A DNA stretch of 64,000 nucleotides from Janthinobacterium sp. PAMC25594 (GCF_019443505.1 NZ_CP080377.1:372001-436000), one strand, 5' to 3'; numbered from the stretch's first letter, positions 17,029 through 29,057 are shown. The notes: a model not told the origin generated them from the letters alone. Program-made: numbers and translations.

Positions 17029-17430
17029 TCAAGGCTGTGGATCGAAGCGCAGCGAGGCCGAATTGATGCAATAGCGCAAGCCGGTCGGCGGCGGGCCGTC
17101 CGGGAAGACGTGCCCCAGGTGGGCGTCGCAGACGGCGCAGACGATTTCCGTGCGCAGCATGCCGTGGGTACGGTCGACGATTTCCGTCACGTTGGCCGGG
17201 TCCAGCGCCTGGAAATAGCTGGGCCAGCCGCAGCCGGAATCGAATTTCGTGTCCGACGCAAACAAGGGCGTGTTGCAGCAGACGCAGGTGTAGATGCCGT
17301 GTGCATGGTGGTCCCAGAACTTGCCCGTGAAGGCCCGTTCCGTGGCCGCGTGGCGCGTGACTTCGTATTGCATCGAGTCGAGCATGGCGCGCCATTCGGC
17401 GTCGGTTTTTTTGACTTTATTCGTGGTCAT
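17029..17430 (-). CDS. msrB: Peptide-methionine (R)-S-oxide reductase
   Basis: 133 residues. MsrB reduces the R epimer of methionine sulfoxide in proteins. Two zinc-binding CxxC pairs (CVCC, CAVC), the [11 protein letters not shown] motif and the catalytic [11 protein letters not shown] are all present. There is no signal peptide, so it is cytoplasmic. It lies 9 bases downstream of selO on the same strand and is probably cotranscribed; both act in redox stress. Confidence 0.95.
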   Translation of the reverse strand: MTTNKVKKTDAEWRAMLDSMQYEVTRHAATERAFTGKFWDHHAHGIYTCVCCNTPLFASDTKFDSGCGWPSYFQALDPANVTEIVDRTHGMLRTEIVCAVCDAHLGHVFPDGPPPTGLRYCINSASLRFDPQP

Positions 17431-17439
17431 GGTAGTACC

Positions 17440-18918
17440 TCAGGATGAGCAACTGACTTCAAGGTGGCTGGCCCAGTCGGGCGGCAGGGCCGCATAGTGC
17501 TGGTGTTCGGGCTGTTCGTCAAATGGCTTTTGCAATATTTCCAGCAATTTCGCCACTTCCGTGTAGTCCTGCTGCTGCGCTTTCTCGATGGCCACCTGCG
17601 CCAGGTAGTTGCGCAGCACGTATTTCGGGTTGACGCCGTTCATGGCGGCTTGCCGTTCGGCATCGACGCTATGCTCCTGCAACAGGCGTGCGCGGTACTG
17701 AGTCGCCCAGGCGTCGAAGGCGGGGCGGTCGATGAACAGGTCGCGCAGCGCCGTGTCGTGTTCGGGCGCGGCCACTCGCAGTGTAGACAAGGCGCGGAAG
17801 AAATTCGTGAAATCCACATGATTGGCTTGGATCAGCGCAAACATGCTGTCGAACAGCGCCGTATCGTCGTCCTGGCTCGTCTGCAAGCCCAGCTTGGCGC
17901 GCAGCAAGCCATTCATCTTCTCCGCAAAGGCGCTCTGGTAGCTGTCCAGCGCCGCCTGCGCCAGTTCCACTTCGCCGATCAGCGGCAGCAGGGCCTGGCC
18001 CAGCGCATAGCAGTTCCAGTGGCCCACCTGCGGCTGGTTGGCGTAGGAATAGCGACCTTGCTGGTCCGTATGGTTGCAGATGTGTTCCGCGTCAAACGCT
18101 TCCATGAAGCCGAACGGGCCGTAATCGAGGGTCAGGCCCAGGATCGACATATTGTCCGTATTCATCACGCCATGCATGAAGCCCACGGCTTGCCATTGCG
18201 CGATCATGTGCGCTGTGCGCACGCAGACCTCGGCCAGCAAGGCTTGATACGGATTTGATGCGGCGCGCAAATGGGGATAGAAGCCGTCGATGACGTAATC
18301 GGCGAGGATTTTCAGCTCATCCGGCTTCTTGCGGTAAAACCAGTGCTCGAACGAGCCAAAGCGCACGAAACTGGGCGCCATGCGCGTGACGACGGCCGCC
18401 GTTTCCACCGTTTCGCGCAGGATGCCTTGCTGCGAACCCATGATGGACAGCGCGCGCGAGGTGGGAATGCCCAGCGCCGCCATGGCTTCCGAGCACAGGA
18501 ATTCGCGGATGGACGAGCGCAGCACGGCGCGGCCGTCGCCCATGCGCGAATACGGCGTGGCGCCGGCGCCTTTCAGCTGCAGCTCCATCGGACCGCTTGC
18601 TGTGGCGATATCGCCCAGCAAGATGGCGCGGCCATCGCCCAGCTGGCCGGCCCAGACGCCGAACTGGTGGCCCGAATACACGGCCGACAGGGGCAGCGAG
18701 CGCTCGGCCACGGTATTGCCGATCAGCAGTTCCACAAAGCCGGGTTCGGCCAGGCGCGCGGCATCGAGGCCGATCAGGCTGGCCGCCGGCGCGCTGGCGG
18801 CGACAAAGTAGGGCGCGGGCAGGGGCGTGGGCATCAGCCGCGTATAGAACGCGGGTGGCAAGGCCGCAAAGGCATTGTCCAGTGGTAAGGTATGAGCGGT
18901 GATGGCGATTCCATTCAA
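17440..18918 (-). CDS. selO: Protein adenylyltransferase SelO (YdiU)
   Basis: About 492 residues of the SelO pseudokinase family, which transfers AMP to Ser, Thr or Tyr of client proteins in redox stress. Visible are the N-terminal [49 protein letters not shown] with the ATP-binding Lys, and [12 protein letters not shown] with metal ligands. The C-terminus SCSS keeps a terminal Cys; in E. coli SelO such a Cys forms a regulatory disulfide. The start is uncertain: TTG at 18918 gives normal family length, but no clear ribosome-binding site is seen; a TTG further upstream gives an implausible extension. Confidence 0.9.
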   Translation of the reverse strand: MNGIAITAHTLPLDNAFAALPPAFYTRLMPTPLPAPYFVAASAPAASLIGLDAARLAEPGFVELLIGNTVAERSLPLSAVYSGHQFGVWAGQLGDGRAILLGDIATASGPMELQLKGAGATPYSRMGDGRAVLRSSIREFLCSEAMAALGIPTSRALSIMGSQQGILRETVETAAVVTRMAPSFVRFGSFEHWFYRKKPDELKILADYVIDGFYPHLRAASNPYQALLAEVCVRTAHMIAQWQAVGFMHGVMNTDNMSILGLTLDYGPFGFMEAFDAEHICNHTDQQGRYSYANQPQVGHWNCYALGQALLPLIGEVELAQAALDSYQSAFAEKMNGLLRAKLGLQTSQDDDTALFDSMFALIQANHVDFTNFFRALSTLRVAAPEHDTALRDLFIDRPAFDAWATQYRARLLQEHSVDAERQAAMNGVNPKYVLRNYLAQVAIEKAQQQDYTEVAKLLEILQKPFDEQPEHQHYAALPPDWASHLEVSCSS

Positions 18919-19048
18919 GTAGATGCGCCGGCAAGGTGCGCCAGGCTGGAACCCGATTTTACCGCACGGCGCGCAGGTCCGTACGGGACGCCGGCACCGC
19001 AAAAAACGGAATCAAAAATTCCATGCTGCATTGCAATATCGAAATGCG

Positions 19049-19076
19049 TTGACGATTTCCGCACGACCGTACGAAA
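19049..19076 (+). promoter_or_regulatory. Promoter region with ACGANCGT operator, acyl-CoA synthetase
   Basis: TTGACG (19049-19054) could be a -35 box, and ACGACCGT lies at 19063-19070, inside the likely spacer and 62 bases before the start codon. The same ACGANCGT core precedes the FadJ-like gene and the thiolase gene. A repressor bound here would block RNA polymerase. Confidence 0.45.
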
Positions 19077-19131
19077 CTAGGGAAAATCTTTAAATTCCTA
19101 CAATAACCGAGTAGCCACCCCAGGAGACACG

Positions 19132-20784
19132 ATGTCGGCATTTCCCTTGAGTCCAGTGATGGGCCAGATGATGAATCAGCCCCTGCTGATTTCCAGCATT
19201 ATCGAGTTTGCAGCGCGTCATTATGCAGGCAGCGAAATCATTTCGCGGCGGGTGGAGGGCGATATGCACCGCTACACCTACCGCGATTGCCACCAGCGCG
19301 CGCGCCGCCTGGCCAACGCCCTGCATGGCCTCGGCGTCGGCATGGGCGACCGGGTTGCCACCCTGGCCTGGAATGGCTACCGCCACCTGGAAGCCTACTA
19401 TGCCGTGTCCGGCTCGGGTGCCGTGCTGCACACCATCAATCCGCGCCTGTTTCCCGACCAGATCGCCTATATCTCGAATCACGCGGAGGACCAGGTCCTG
19501 CTGTTCGACCTGACCTTTTTGCCCGTGGTGGAAAAGATCGCCGCCGACTGCACCTTCGTGCGCCATTTCGTCCTGATGTGCGACCGCGACCGGATGCCCG
19601 CCAGCAGCACCATTCCCGACCTGCTGTGCTATGAAGATCTCATCGCCACGCATTCCGACGAGTACACGTGGCCCCTGTTCGACGAGAATGCGGCCGCCAC
19701 CCTGTGCTACACGTCCGGCACGACGGGCAATCCCAAGGGCGCCCTGTATTCGCACCGTTCGACCGTGCTGCACGCGTATGCCTCGGCCATGCCCAGCGGC
19801 CTGAACGTGCGCGCTTCCGATACCGTGCTGCCCGTCGTGCCCATGTTCCACGTGAATGCCTGGGGCTTGCCGTATTCCGTGCCCCTGTCCGGCGCGCGCA
19901 TGGTCTTTCCCGGCGCGGCGCTCGATGGCAAGTCGCTGTATGAATTGTTCGAGGCGGAAAAAGTGACGTTCTCGGCCGGCGTGCCCACCGTCTGGCTGGG
20001 CTTGCTGAACCATGCGCTGCAGAATGACTTGAAATTTTCCAGCTTCCGCCGCACGGTGATCGGCGGCGCCGCTTGCCCGCCGGCCATGATGGACACCCTG
20101 ATCGACAAGTTCGACATCGAAGTCATCCACGCCTGGGGCATGACGGAAATGTCGCCGCTGGGCACGGCGGGCGGCTTGCAGACCAAGCACCTGGACTTGC
20201 CGAAGGACGAACAGCGCAAGATCCTGCAAAAGCAGGGCCATGCGATCTACGGCGTGGACATGAAGATCGTCGACGACGACGGCAAGGAATTGCCGTGGGA
20301 TGGCATCAGTTACGGCCATTTGCTGGTGAAAGGGCCGTGGATCATCTCGTCGTATTACAAGAACGAGGGCGGCGACGTGTTGCAGGATGGCTGGTTCCCC
20401 ACGGGCGACGTGGCCACCATCGACGCGGATGGCTACATGCAGATCACGGACCGCAGCAAGGACGTGATCAAGTCCGGCGGCGAGTGGATCGGCACCATCG
20501 ACCTGGAAAACCTGGCCATGGCGCACCCGGCCGTGCTGCAGGCGGCCTGCATCGGCGTATTCCACCCGAAATGGGATGAGCGCCCCGTGCTCGTCGTGGT
20601 GTTGCGCCCCGGCATGACGGTCACGCGCGAGGTTTTGTTGCAGTTCTTCGAGGGCAAGATCGCCAAGTGGTGGACGCCGGACGACGTGCTGTTCATCGAC
20701 GCCTTGCCCATGGGCGCGACGGGCAAGATCCAGAAGAACAAGCTGCGCGAGCAGTTCAAGGGGCACCAGTTGCCGGGGATGTAA
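19132..20784 (+). CDS. Fatty-acid--CoA ligase (AMP-forming)
   Basis: 550 residues of the ANL superfamily. It activates an acyl chain to acyl-AMP and then acyl-CoA. The P-loop SGTTGNPKGALYSHRS, the AMP-binding HAWGMTEMSPLG, the TGDVATIDADGYM hinge and a C-terminal catalytic Lys in ATGKIQKNKLREQF are present. Overall it resembles medium/long-chain and 3-methylthiopropionate-type ligases, so the exact acid is open. A GGAG site precedes the ATG. Single-gene unit with the candidate fatty-acid operator upstream. Confidence 0.9.
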   Translation: MSAFPLSPVMGQMMNQPLLISSIIEFAARHYAGSEIISRRVEGDMHRYTYRDCHQRARRLANALHGLGVGMGDRVATLAWNGYRHLEAYYAVSGSGAVLHTINPRLFPDQIAYISNHAEDQVLLFDLTFLPVVEKIAADCTFVRHFVLMCDRDRMPASSTIPDLLCYEDLIATHSDEYTWPLFDENAAATLCYTSGTTGNPKGALYSHRSTVLHAYASAMPSGLNVRASDTVLPVVPMFHVNAWGLPYSVPLSGARMVFPGAALDGKSLYELFEAEKVTFSAGVPTVWLGLLNHALQNDLKFSSFRRTVIGGAACPPAMMDTLIDKFDIEVIHAWGMTEMSPLGTAGGLQTKHLDLPKDEQRKILQKQGHAIYGVDMKIVDDDGKELPWDGISYGHLLVKGPWIISSYYKNEGGDVLQDGWFPTGDVATIDADGYMQITDRSKDVIKSGGEWIGTIDLENLAMAHPAVLQAACIGVFHPKWDERPVLVVVLRPGMTVTREVLLQFFEGKIAKWWTPDDVLFIDALPMGATGKIQKNKLREQFKGHQLPGM

Positions 20785-20790
20785 ACCAGC

Positions 20791-22308
20791 CTAGGCCGCC
20801 TGCGGCAGCGCCGCCCCCAGCTTTTCCAGCAAATGATCGCACTGGAACACGGACAGGGTCTGGCGCTGCGCCTCCGTGCCGATATCGATCATTTCATCCA
20901 TTTCGCTGCGCAAGTCGTCATGTTCTCCCGTGCGGATGATTTGCGGCGCCGCAAAGCGCTGGCTGTCGGAAATGGTCATGATGTTGTCGACATGGTCGAC
21001 AAGGAAGCCGTAGCGCTCGCTACCCCGTTCCACGATGAGGATCTTGCCGGCGCCCGCGTCAGGCAGGGCCGGCATGGCGTACAACTGGCGCAGGTCGATG
21101 ATGCTGATCATTTGCTGGCGCAAGTTCAGCATGCCGCGCATGCAGGCCGGCATGCCCGGCGGCGTGGTGATGGCGCCGCTGAAGTCGATGATTTCGCGCA
21201 CCTGCCCGATTTCCACGGCGAAGCGGGTTTCCACGGTAAACGTGATGTAGACGCGGCGCTGCGCCTTGCGCGTGGCGGCCGTGGCCGTTTCCGCGTCGTT
21301 TGGATACAGGCGCTTGTGGCCGTCGCGCATCTCGACGATCTCCGCCTGCGACAGGATGCCCTTGTGGTCGAGGAAAATGATGTCGCCCAGGCCCTCTTTC
21401 GTGATGCAGCCGGCGAACATGGCCGCGCGGGCCTTGCTCAGCAGGGGAATCGGCAGCACTTCATCGCCAAAGAAATGCACGATGCTGTCGACGGAGTCGA
21501 CGAGAAATCCCACGGTCGTGTCATCGAGGCGCACGACGATGATGCGTTGGTCACTGGTCGCCGCCTTGGCTCCGTTGCCGGACCCGGCCGCTTGCAGCAG
21601 GGTGCCGAAATCGATGACGGCCACCTGGCTGCCGCGAAAATGCATGCGGCCAAGGCACAGCTCACTATTCAGCAGGGAGCCGTGCAGTTCGGGCACCCGG
21701 ATGATTTCCTGGATGGCCAGCATTTCGAAGGCGAACGCGGCGCCGGCCGCGTGAAAGCTGACGCACTGCCGGCGTTCGCTTTGCGCGTGGTAACGGGCCG
21801 TGCTCAGCTTGGCGCCCGTCGCTTGCAGGGCCAGCACATGGGGCACGTTTTCGATGCGCAGCAAGGCGTGCGGGTCGAGGATTTGCAGCAGGCGCGCGCC
21901 GCCATCGAGCAAGATCGTGCCGGCGATGACGGCGTGGCTGTCGCCGGCCGCATACTGCAGGGCGCAGCGCGCGCTGGCGGGCACGCGCAGGATGTCGCCC
22001 GTATTCTGGAAGACGATGCCGATCAGCACCTGCTGGAAATCGAGGATGGCGATCTTGTCCGTGGCCACGGCGCGTGGCGCATCGGCGCGGAACAGCCGTC
22101 CCAGGTTGACCACCGGAATGACGCTGCCGCGCAAGGTGAACATGCCTTCCAGATAAGCGGGCGACAGGGGCAGCGCGGTGACTTTGGCGGGATAGTTGAC
22201 GACCTCGCGGATGCAACTGGCGGGCAGGGCGAATTCATCGTCGCCCAGGTGGAAGGAGCCGAACAGTTCGGTGGCCGTGTCGCTGGCGCCCTCTTCATGC
22301 ATATCCAT
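20791..22308 (-). CDS. Triple CheW-domain chemotaxis coupling protein
   Basis: 505 residues with three CheW domains in tandem (about 12-150, 180-320 and 345-485), each showing the strand pattern ending in GxxxxVxDLxxL (VIPVVNLGRLF, VAVIDFGTLL, MISIIDLRQLY). CheW normally couples chemoreceptors to the kinase CheA; multi-CheW proteins are less common and may bridge several receptors. The middle domain carries a linker rich in GxGxxx. It overlaps cheD by 14 bases and closes the MCP-cheR-cheD-cheW group. No CheA is encoded here. Confidence 0.88.
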   Translation of the reverse strand: MDMHEEGASDTATELFGSFHLGDDEFALPASCIREVVNYPAKVTALPLSPAYLEGMFTLRGSVIPVVNLGRLFRADAPRAVATDKIAILDFQQVLIGIVFQNTGDILRVPASARCALQYAAGDSHAVIAGTILLDGGARLLQILDPHALLRIENVPHVLALQATGAKLSTARYHAQSERRQCVSFHAAGAAFAFEMLAIQEIIRVPELHGSLLNSELCLGRMHFRGSQVAVIDFGTLLQAAGSGNGAKAATSDQRIIVVRLDDTTVGFLVDSVDSIVHFFGDEVLPIPLLSKARAAMFAGCITKEGLGDIIFLDHKGILSQAEIVEMRDGHKRLYPNDAETATAATRKAQRRVYITFTVETRFAVEIGQVREIIDFSGAITTPPGMPACMRGMLNLRQQMISIIDLRQLYAMPALPDAGAGKILIVERGSERYGFLVDHVDNIMTISDSQRFAAPQIIRTGEHDDLRSEMDEMIDIGTEAQRQTLSVFQCDHLLEKLGAALPQAA

Positions 22309-22825
22309 ATGCGCCTTCCTTGCGAGGAATCAATTCGGGTGGCGCCACCACATCGGTGACGACATAGCTGTGCTTGGCGCAATCGATCAGCAACTGGCGC
22401 CCGTGGCGGCCGCCCAGCGCGCAAAAGCTCACGTGCAAGCCGCACTGGTCCAGGTATTTTTGCGCCGCTTGCGCGTTTTGCCGGCCCACCTGCAGGCGCC
22501 CATGGCCATTCGCGGGGCCAAACATGCTGGCGCCGCCCGCCAGCACCACGTCGATGTCGGCGTAATCGGCTTGGCGCACGCCCATCAGGCGCAGCAGCGA
22601 AGGCACGGCCTGACTCACATAGCGAGCACCAAGGGCGCTGTCGGCCCTGGGCGCTTCCGGCAGCAGACAATGGGCCAGCCCGCAGCAGGGGCCGTTCTTC
22701 CAGATGAAACCGATGCCGATGCAGGAGCCCAGCAGCGCCTGCAGCTGCTCGCCATGCGTGCCCACGCTAAGTTGCCCCATGCCAACATGGTGCAGCGGCA
22801 GGCCATGCTCGATGATGATGCTCAT
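22295..22825 (-). CDS. cheD: Chemoreceptor glutamine deamidase CheD
   Basis: 176 residues. CheD hydrolyses glutamine side chains on chemoreceptors to glutamate. The catalytic Cys lies in LLGSCIGIGF, the His in GLAHCLLPEAP, and the conserved VLAGGASMF and CGLHVSFCALGGRHGR motifs follow. Its start overlaps the cheR stop (ATGA), so translation is coupled. Confidence 0.92.
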   Translation of the reverse strand: MSIIIEHGLPLHHVGMGQLSVGTHGEQLQALLGSCIGIGFIWKNGPCCGLAHCLLPEAPRADSALGARYVSQAVPSLLRLMGVRQADYADIDVVLAGGASMFGPANGHGRLQVGRQNAQAAQKYLDQCGLHVSFCALGGRHGRQLLIDCAKHSYVVTDVVAPPELIPRKEGAYGYA

Positions 22826-23646
22826 GCGCTACCCGCCTTGTAAATCATGGGAAATTCGAATTGATAGCCGGTGCCGAGGCGGGCGATAGTTTCCGACTCG
22901 CCCAGGATCAGCCGCCCCTCGTCCTTCAGGCTCAGGCGCGCCTGGCGCAGCACAGTTTCCTGGTGCCCGGCGTCGAAATAAATGAGCACATTGCGCAGGA
23001 ACACCAGGTCGAACTGCCGCGCCGGGCGCAATGCCTCCAGCAAATTATGCTGCGCAAAGCTGACGTGCTGCCGCAGCTCGTCATTGACCTTGACGCCATG
23101 CGGCGAGGGCGTGAAGTATCTGCGCAGTAAGTCCGGGTGCGACAGGCGGATGCGCTCGACGGAACGGCCGCTGTACTGGCCGGCCCGCGCCGCGCCCAGG
23201 ATCTGTTGCGAAATGTCGCTGGCCAGGATCTGGTAGCGGAAGGCGGGCGCTTGCAGCCTGAATTGCTCGCACAGCATGGCGATCGAATACAGCTCTTCGC
23301 CGCTGGCGGCCGCCGCCGACCAGATGGCCAGACTGCCATCGGGATGGGCGTGCGCCCAGGCGGGCAGGTAGCGGTCGCGGAAGTAATCCCAGATCGATGG
23401 CGTGCGGAAAAACAGGGTGTCGTTGGTGGTCACCAGGTCGATGAAATGGGCCACCTCGTCGCGGTCGCTGGTCACGCGCTCCAGGTAAGCCTGGTAGCTG
23501 TGCAGGGACAGCGCCTGCAGCCGTGGCTGCAAGCGCCGTTCCAGCAACACGCTCTTGCGCGCGGTCATGGCGATGCCCGTATGCTGGCGCACCAGCGCGA
23601 TCAGGCTCGTCAGCACCTCGGGCGTCAAGGTGGCCGCGTGGCTCAT
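22822..23646 (-). CDS. cheR: Chemotaxis protein methyltransferase CheR
   Basis: 274 residues. CheR methylates receptor glutamates with S-adenosylmethionine. The N-terminal helical domain (about 10-75) is followed by the methyltransferase fold with WSAAAASGEELYSIAML as SAM site, FDLVFLRNVLIYFD and LILGESETI. It lies 3 bases after the MCP gene and is coupled to cheD. Together they provide receptor modification without the matching esterase CheB nearby. Confidence 0.93.
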   Translation of the reverse strand: MSHAATLTPEVLTSLIALVRQHTGIAMTARKSVLLERRLQPRLQALSLHSYQAYLERVTSDRDEVAHFIDLVTTNDTLFFRTPSIWDYFRDRYLPAWAHAHPDGSLAIWSAAAASGEELYSIAMLCEQFRLQAPAFRYQILASDISQQILGAARAGQYSGRSVERIRLSHPDLLRRYFTPSPHGVKVNDELRQHVSFAQHNLLEALRPARQFDLVFLRNVLIYFDAGHQETVLRQARLSLKDEGRLILGESETIARLGTGYQFEFPMIYKAGSA

Positions 23647-23649
23647 GGC

Positions 23650-25350
23650 CTACACCACGAAGCCGGAGACAGTCTGGTTCAGGCTGCCCGCGCGCTCGTT
23701 CAGCCCATCCGTCGAGCGGGCGATGCTGTCGCAATTGGCAGCCGACTTTTCCGTTTCCTCGGCGATGTACTGGATCGCCGTCGACACTTCGCGCGCCGTC
23801 AGCAGCTGCTCGTTGGCCGCCTTCGAGATATCCGAGATGGCCAGCGTGGTCTTCGCCACGCCCGAGACGATCTTGTCGAAGGCATCGCTGGCCTGGCGCG
23901 AAATCTCGCTGCCCGTCGAGACGCGCTTGACGGATTCGTTGATCAGCTTGGAAATCTCTTTTGTTGCCTGTGAGGAACGCTCGGCCAGCTTGCGCACTTC
24001 GTCGGCGACGACGGAAAAGCCCAGGCCGTGCTCGCCCGCGCGCGCCGCCTCGATGGCCGCATTGAAGGCCAGCATGTTGGTCTGGTTGGCGATCTCGCTG
24101 ATGACCTTGACGATTTCGCCGATGTCTTCCGACGAGCGGTTGATCAGGTCCATCGCCTTGATCGACTTGGCGACGGCGCGCGCGCCCGCTTCCGCTTCCT
24201 GCTGCGTGGCTTTCGCCAGGAAATCGGCATTCGAGGTGTTTTCCGCGATGGAGTTGATGGAAAACGTCAGGCCATCGATGGAGGCGTTCATTTCTTCCAC
24301 CGTGGCGCCCAGCGCCTGCGTGCCCACGGCCACGCCCGTGGCCCGCTCGGCGATGGCATGCGAGGCATCGGCAAAGCCGTTGGCCGCCGAGACCACGGTG
24401 CCGATCACACCGCGCAAGTCGATGATCATCTTGCTGATGCCGCCGGCCAGGAGGTCGATCGGCTCGTCGCCTTCGGGCACGATATTGCAGGTCAGGTCGC
24501 CTTGCGCCGCGCGCGCCACCGAGTCGAGCAGGGCATAGACCTTGCGGCTGTCGTTGGCGGCCTTGGCCTGGATGCTGTTTTCCAGGTTCACCTGGTCCGT
24601 GATGTCGATGGCGAACTTGACCACTTTATACGGCTTGCCGTTCAGGTCCAGGATGGGATTGTAGGTAGCCTGTATCCACACCACCTTGCCATGGTTGCCC
24701 AGGCGCTTGTAGCGGCCCGCGTCGAATTCGCCGCGGTTGAGCTTTTGCCAGAATTTCTTGTACTCGGCACTGCCGGCATACTCGGGCTCGCAGAACATGC
24801 GGTGGTGCTCGCCCTGGATATCGCTCAAGTCATAGCCCATGACGGCAAGGAAATTGTCGTTCGCGTCCAGTACATTGCCCTGCATGTCGAATTCGATCAC
24901 GGCCTGCGCCTTGCCGATGGCGCTGACCTTGCCTTCGTATTCGGCATTGCGCTTTTTCAGGGCCGTGACGTCGGTGGCGAACTTGATGACTTTATACGGC
25001 TTGCCGTCCGCGTCGAGGATGGGGTTGTACGACGCGTTGATCCACACTTCGCGCCCGTCCCTGGCGCGGCGCTTGTATTCGCCCTGGTCGAATTCGCCCC
25101 GCCCCAGCTTGGCCCAGAAGTTGCTGTATTCGTCCGTTTTTACATACTCGGGGTCGCAGAGGATGGCATGGTGCTTGCCTTGTACTTCGGCCAGTGTATA
25201 GCCGAGCACGCGCAGGAAATTGTCATTCGCATGCAGGATGGTGCCGTCGAGTTCGAATTCGATCACGGCCTGGACACGGTTCAATGCAGTATTTATCGCT
25301 TGTAAGTCCAGATCCTGGGAGTGGCTGACATGGCTGGCTGCGTCCATCAT
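23650..25350 (-). CDS. Soluble methyl-accepting protein with two PAS domains
   Basis: 566 residues. Two PAS domains (about 17-130 and 139-255, each with [11 protein letters not shown] or [15 protein letters not shown] starts and PAC motifs [11 protein letters not shown] / [11 protein letters not shown]) are followed by the MCP signalling coiled coil, with the hairpin tip [23 protein letters not shown]. No transmembrane segment is seen, so it senses inside the cell, for example redox state through PAS-bound haem or flavin. It lacks a C-terminal NWETF-like tether. First gene of the MCP-cheR-cheD-cheW unit. Confidence 0.92.
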   Translation of the reverse strand: MMDAASHVSHSQDLDLQAINTALNRVQAVIEFELDGTILHANDNFLRVLGYTLAEVQGKHHAILCDPEYVKTDEYSNFWAKLGRGEFDQGEYKRRARDGREVWINASYNPILDADGKPYKVIKFATDVTALKKRNAEYEGKVSAIGKAQAVIEFDMQGNVLDANDNFLAVMGYDLSDIQGEHHRMFCEPEYAGSAEYKKFWQKLNRGEFDAGRYKRLGNHGKVVWIQATYNPILDLNGKPYKVVKFAIDITDQVNLENSIQAKAANDSRKVYALLDSVARAAQGDLTCNIVPEGDEPIDLLAGGISKMIIDLRGVIGTVVSAANGFADASHAIAERATGVAVGTQALGATVEEMNASIDGLTFSINSIAENTSNADFLAKATQQEAEAGARAVAKSIKAMDLINRSSEDIGEIVKVISEIANQTNMLAFNAAIEAARAGEHGLGFSVVADEVRKLAERSSQATKEISKLINESVKRVSTGSEISRQASDAFDKIVSGVAKTTLAISDISKAANEQLLTAREVSTAIQYIAEETEKSAANCDSIARSTDGLNERAGSLNQTVSGFVV

Positions 25351-25915
25351 ATTTCCTTCGGTGTGAGAAGAGGAAGGGGAGCGATAAGGCTGCTGTTATT
25401 ATTTTTTCTGCTATCCAGATAAGACAGGGAATAAGGCAACGATGTTATTGCAGTGGGCAACATCTGGTGATAATCGGTGAGAATGTGCGCGATGAACGGC
25501 CGTCAGTGCTTGTCCTGCGGTTTGCCTTAACATAAATAAATTGTAGAGTATTGATTTGAATCAATAATTTTATTATTCCCCAGCGTCTGGCGAAAAACAA
25601 GGGGCGGGAATAAATAATGTCAAAATTGTCGCAATTGGCCCCGGCCGGCATATAAGAAAAACATTTTTTCGCATTATAAAACACCGTTATTATTGTTAAT
25701 ATTTTCTTATATAAATGAATATGCAAGTGATAGCTTCTACTGGGGCTTGCCGCTTGCAGCAGAATCTTTCCGCAAACCTTGAGGTACCATGGCGTACCAT
25801 GCTGGCGCCCGGGCGCATGCGACAAAAATAATACGAGCGTTCTTTTATGCGGTATAGTAAAGCTTCATCCCTTGCAACCACCTCATACGTTGAGCAAAAC
25901 CAATAAGGAAGAGAC
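25351..25915. other. Divergent intergenic region, MCP and FadJ-like genes
   Basis: 565 bases, AT-rich from about 25,540 to 25,740. No gene is supported: a 126-codon minus-strand frame (25445-25825) has low-complexity composition and no ribosome-binding site. It should hold the promoter of the chemosensory unit on the left. On the right are TATAGT at 25852-25857 and ACGAGCGT at 25833-25840 before the FadJ-like gene. Confidence 0.5.
25833..25857 (+). promoter_or_regulatory. FadJ-like gene promoter with ACGANCGT operator
   Basis: ACGAGCGT at 25833-25840 overlaps the expected -35 position of a promoter whose -10 box is TATAGT at 25852-25857, about 60 bases before the ATG. It matches the core before the acyl-CoA synthetase and thiolase genes. 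Confidence 0.45.
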
Positions 25916-28003
<2,088 letters not shown>

Positions 28004-28020
28004 GCCGACGCCAACAATAT

Positions 28021-28061
28021 TGTCGGATTACGCGCGGCTTTGCCGCGCTAATCCGACCTAC
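28021..28061. repeat. Dispersed GTCGGRTTA palindrome, copy 1
   Basis: GTCGGATTA followed by GCGCGGC pairs with GCCGCGC and TAATCCGAC around TTT with one bulged base, ending CCTAC. Five similar copies occur at 36517, 43817, 43896, 57572 and 57638, all between genes. It is probably a REP-like element. Confidence 0.85.
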
Positions 28062-28070
28062 CCGGCTGCT

Positions 28071-28097
28071 GGGGTCAGACCCGACGGGTCTGACCCC
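28071..28097. repeat. GGGGTC palindrome, copy 1
   Basis: Perfect 12-bp arms GGGGTCAGACCC / GGGTCTGACCCC around GAC. A related palindrome lies at 36466-36497. It sits between the converging FadJ-like and hydrolase genes and might also act in termination. Confidence 0.8.
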
Positions 28098-28101
28098 CGA
28101 A

Positions 28102-28950
28102 TTACTTCTTCTTCGCCACCATCTTGACCGCCTCGTTGACGATGACGGGGTTGTCTTTCTGGATGTAGTAGCCGGCGCCCGTGATGCGCTCGATGGCTGG
28201 CGCGCCGGACAGGCGCTGCCAATCCTTTTCCTGCGCCCGCACCACGTTTTCAAACGAACCCATTTCCTCGATGCCGAACTTGTCGCGCACCAGCAGCATG
28301 GCGGGCACGCGCAGGGGGCTGCTCATGTCGACATGCTGCAGGCACTGCGTCTGGGCATCGAATTCGGCCGATTCCGTACTGTTGAACATGAGTTTGCGCC
28401 GCGTTTTCACGAGCATGGCGTAGGTGGACGCATCCGTCTGCATCCGGCTCCATTGCTGCGGGTGCGTGGGGTCGAGCAAGACCAGGCCGGCCACATCCTG
28501 CGGGTACAGCCTCGCATACACATACTGGTACAGCCCGCCCAAGCCATGGCCGACCAGCACATATGGCGGTTTCAGGCCCGCTTGCGCCAGCAGGGCGCGC
28601 TGCTGGGCGGCGATGGTGCACGGGTCGCGCGGCGTGGTGGTCTTTTTGCTGTCGCCGTAGCCGGGGCGGTCGTACACGAGCACGCGATGCTGTCTGGCCA
28701 CTTCGGGCACCACCTTGGCCCACACATCCTTGCCATCGCCCATGGCTGACTGGAACACCACGGGCAAGCCGCCCTGGCCGCTCAAGGCATAGGCGATGCT
28801 GGCGTCGGGCAGGGCGGCCGTGGCGGGCACGCCTGGCGCGGCCGGCGACGACGGCAGCAGGGAGCAGCCGGAAAAACAGCCTGCCAGCAGCAAGCCGGCG
28901 CTGGAGAGGAGCAGGGTGCGCGCGGGGCGGCCGACGAATAGATGATGCAT
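28102..28950 (-). CDS. Alpha/beta-hydrolase-like lipoprotein without catalytic residues
   Basis: 282 residues; the start at 28950 gives a lipoprotein signal ending LLLAGC. The alpha/beta hydrolase fold is clear (VFQSAMGDGKDVW, VLVYDRPGYGDS, LVLLDPTHPQ). However, the nucleophile elbow reads VLVGHGLGG, with Gly where the catalytic Ser should be, and the usual GHYI catalytic His position reads GAGYYIQ, with Tyr. Both codons (GGC, TAC) are clear in the sequence. It is therefore probably a non-catalytic relative anchored in the envelope, perhaps binding a ligand, or it uses other residues. Flanked by dispersed palindromes. Confidence 0.8.
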   Translation of the reverse strand: MHHLFVGRPARTLLLSSAGLLLAGCFSGCSLLPSSPAAPGVPATAALPDASIAYALSGQGGLPVVFQSAMGDGKDVWAKVVPEVARQHRVLVYDRPGYGDSKKTTTPRDPCTIAAQQRALLAQAGLKPPYVLVGHGLGGLYQYVYARLYPQDVAGLVLLDPTHPQQWSRMQTDASTYAMLVKTRRKLMFNSTESAEFDAQTQCLQHVDMSSPLRVPAMLLVRDKFGIEEMGSFENVVRAQEKDWQRLSGAPAIERITGAGYYIQKDNPVIVNEAVKMVAKKK

Positions 28951-29057
28951 GAATTTCCTTCTTGGGGCAGAGACCGGGGACCGGTATGGCGTGCCAGCCA
29001 TTATAGGCAAAACGTATCGAAGTGGAAACGCCGAACAGAGGCGGATTTCCCGCTGTG

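Noticed and set aside
25445..25825. 126-codon minus-strand open frame before the FadJ-like gene
   Set aside because: Low-complexity, no ribosome-binding site, unusual amino-acid content, and it would overlap the FadJ-like promoter.
28021..28097. Adjacent palindromes as a CRISPR array
   Set aside because: The two elements are unrelated in sequence, there are no spacers of constant length and no cas gene in the window.
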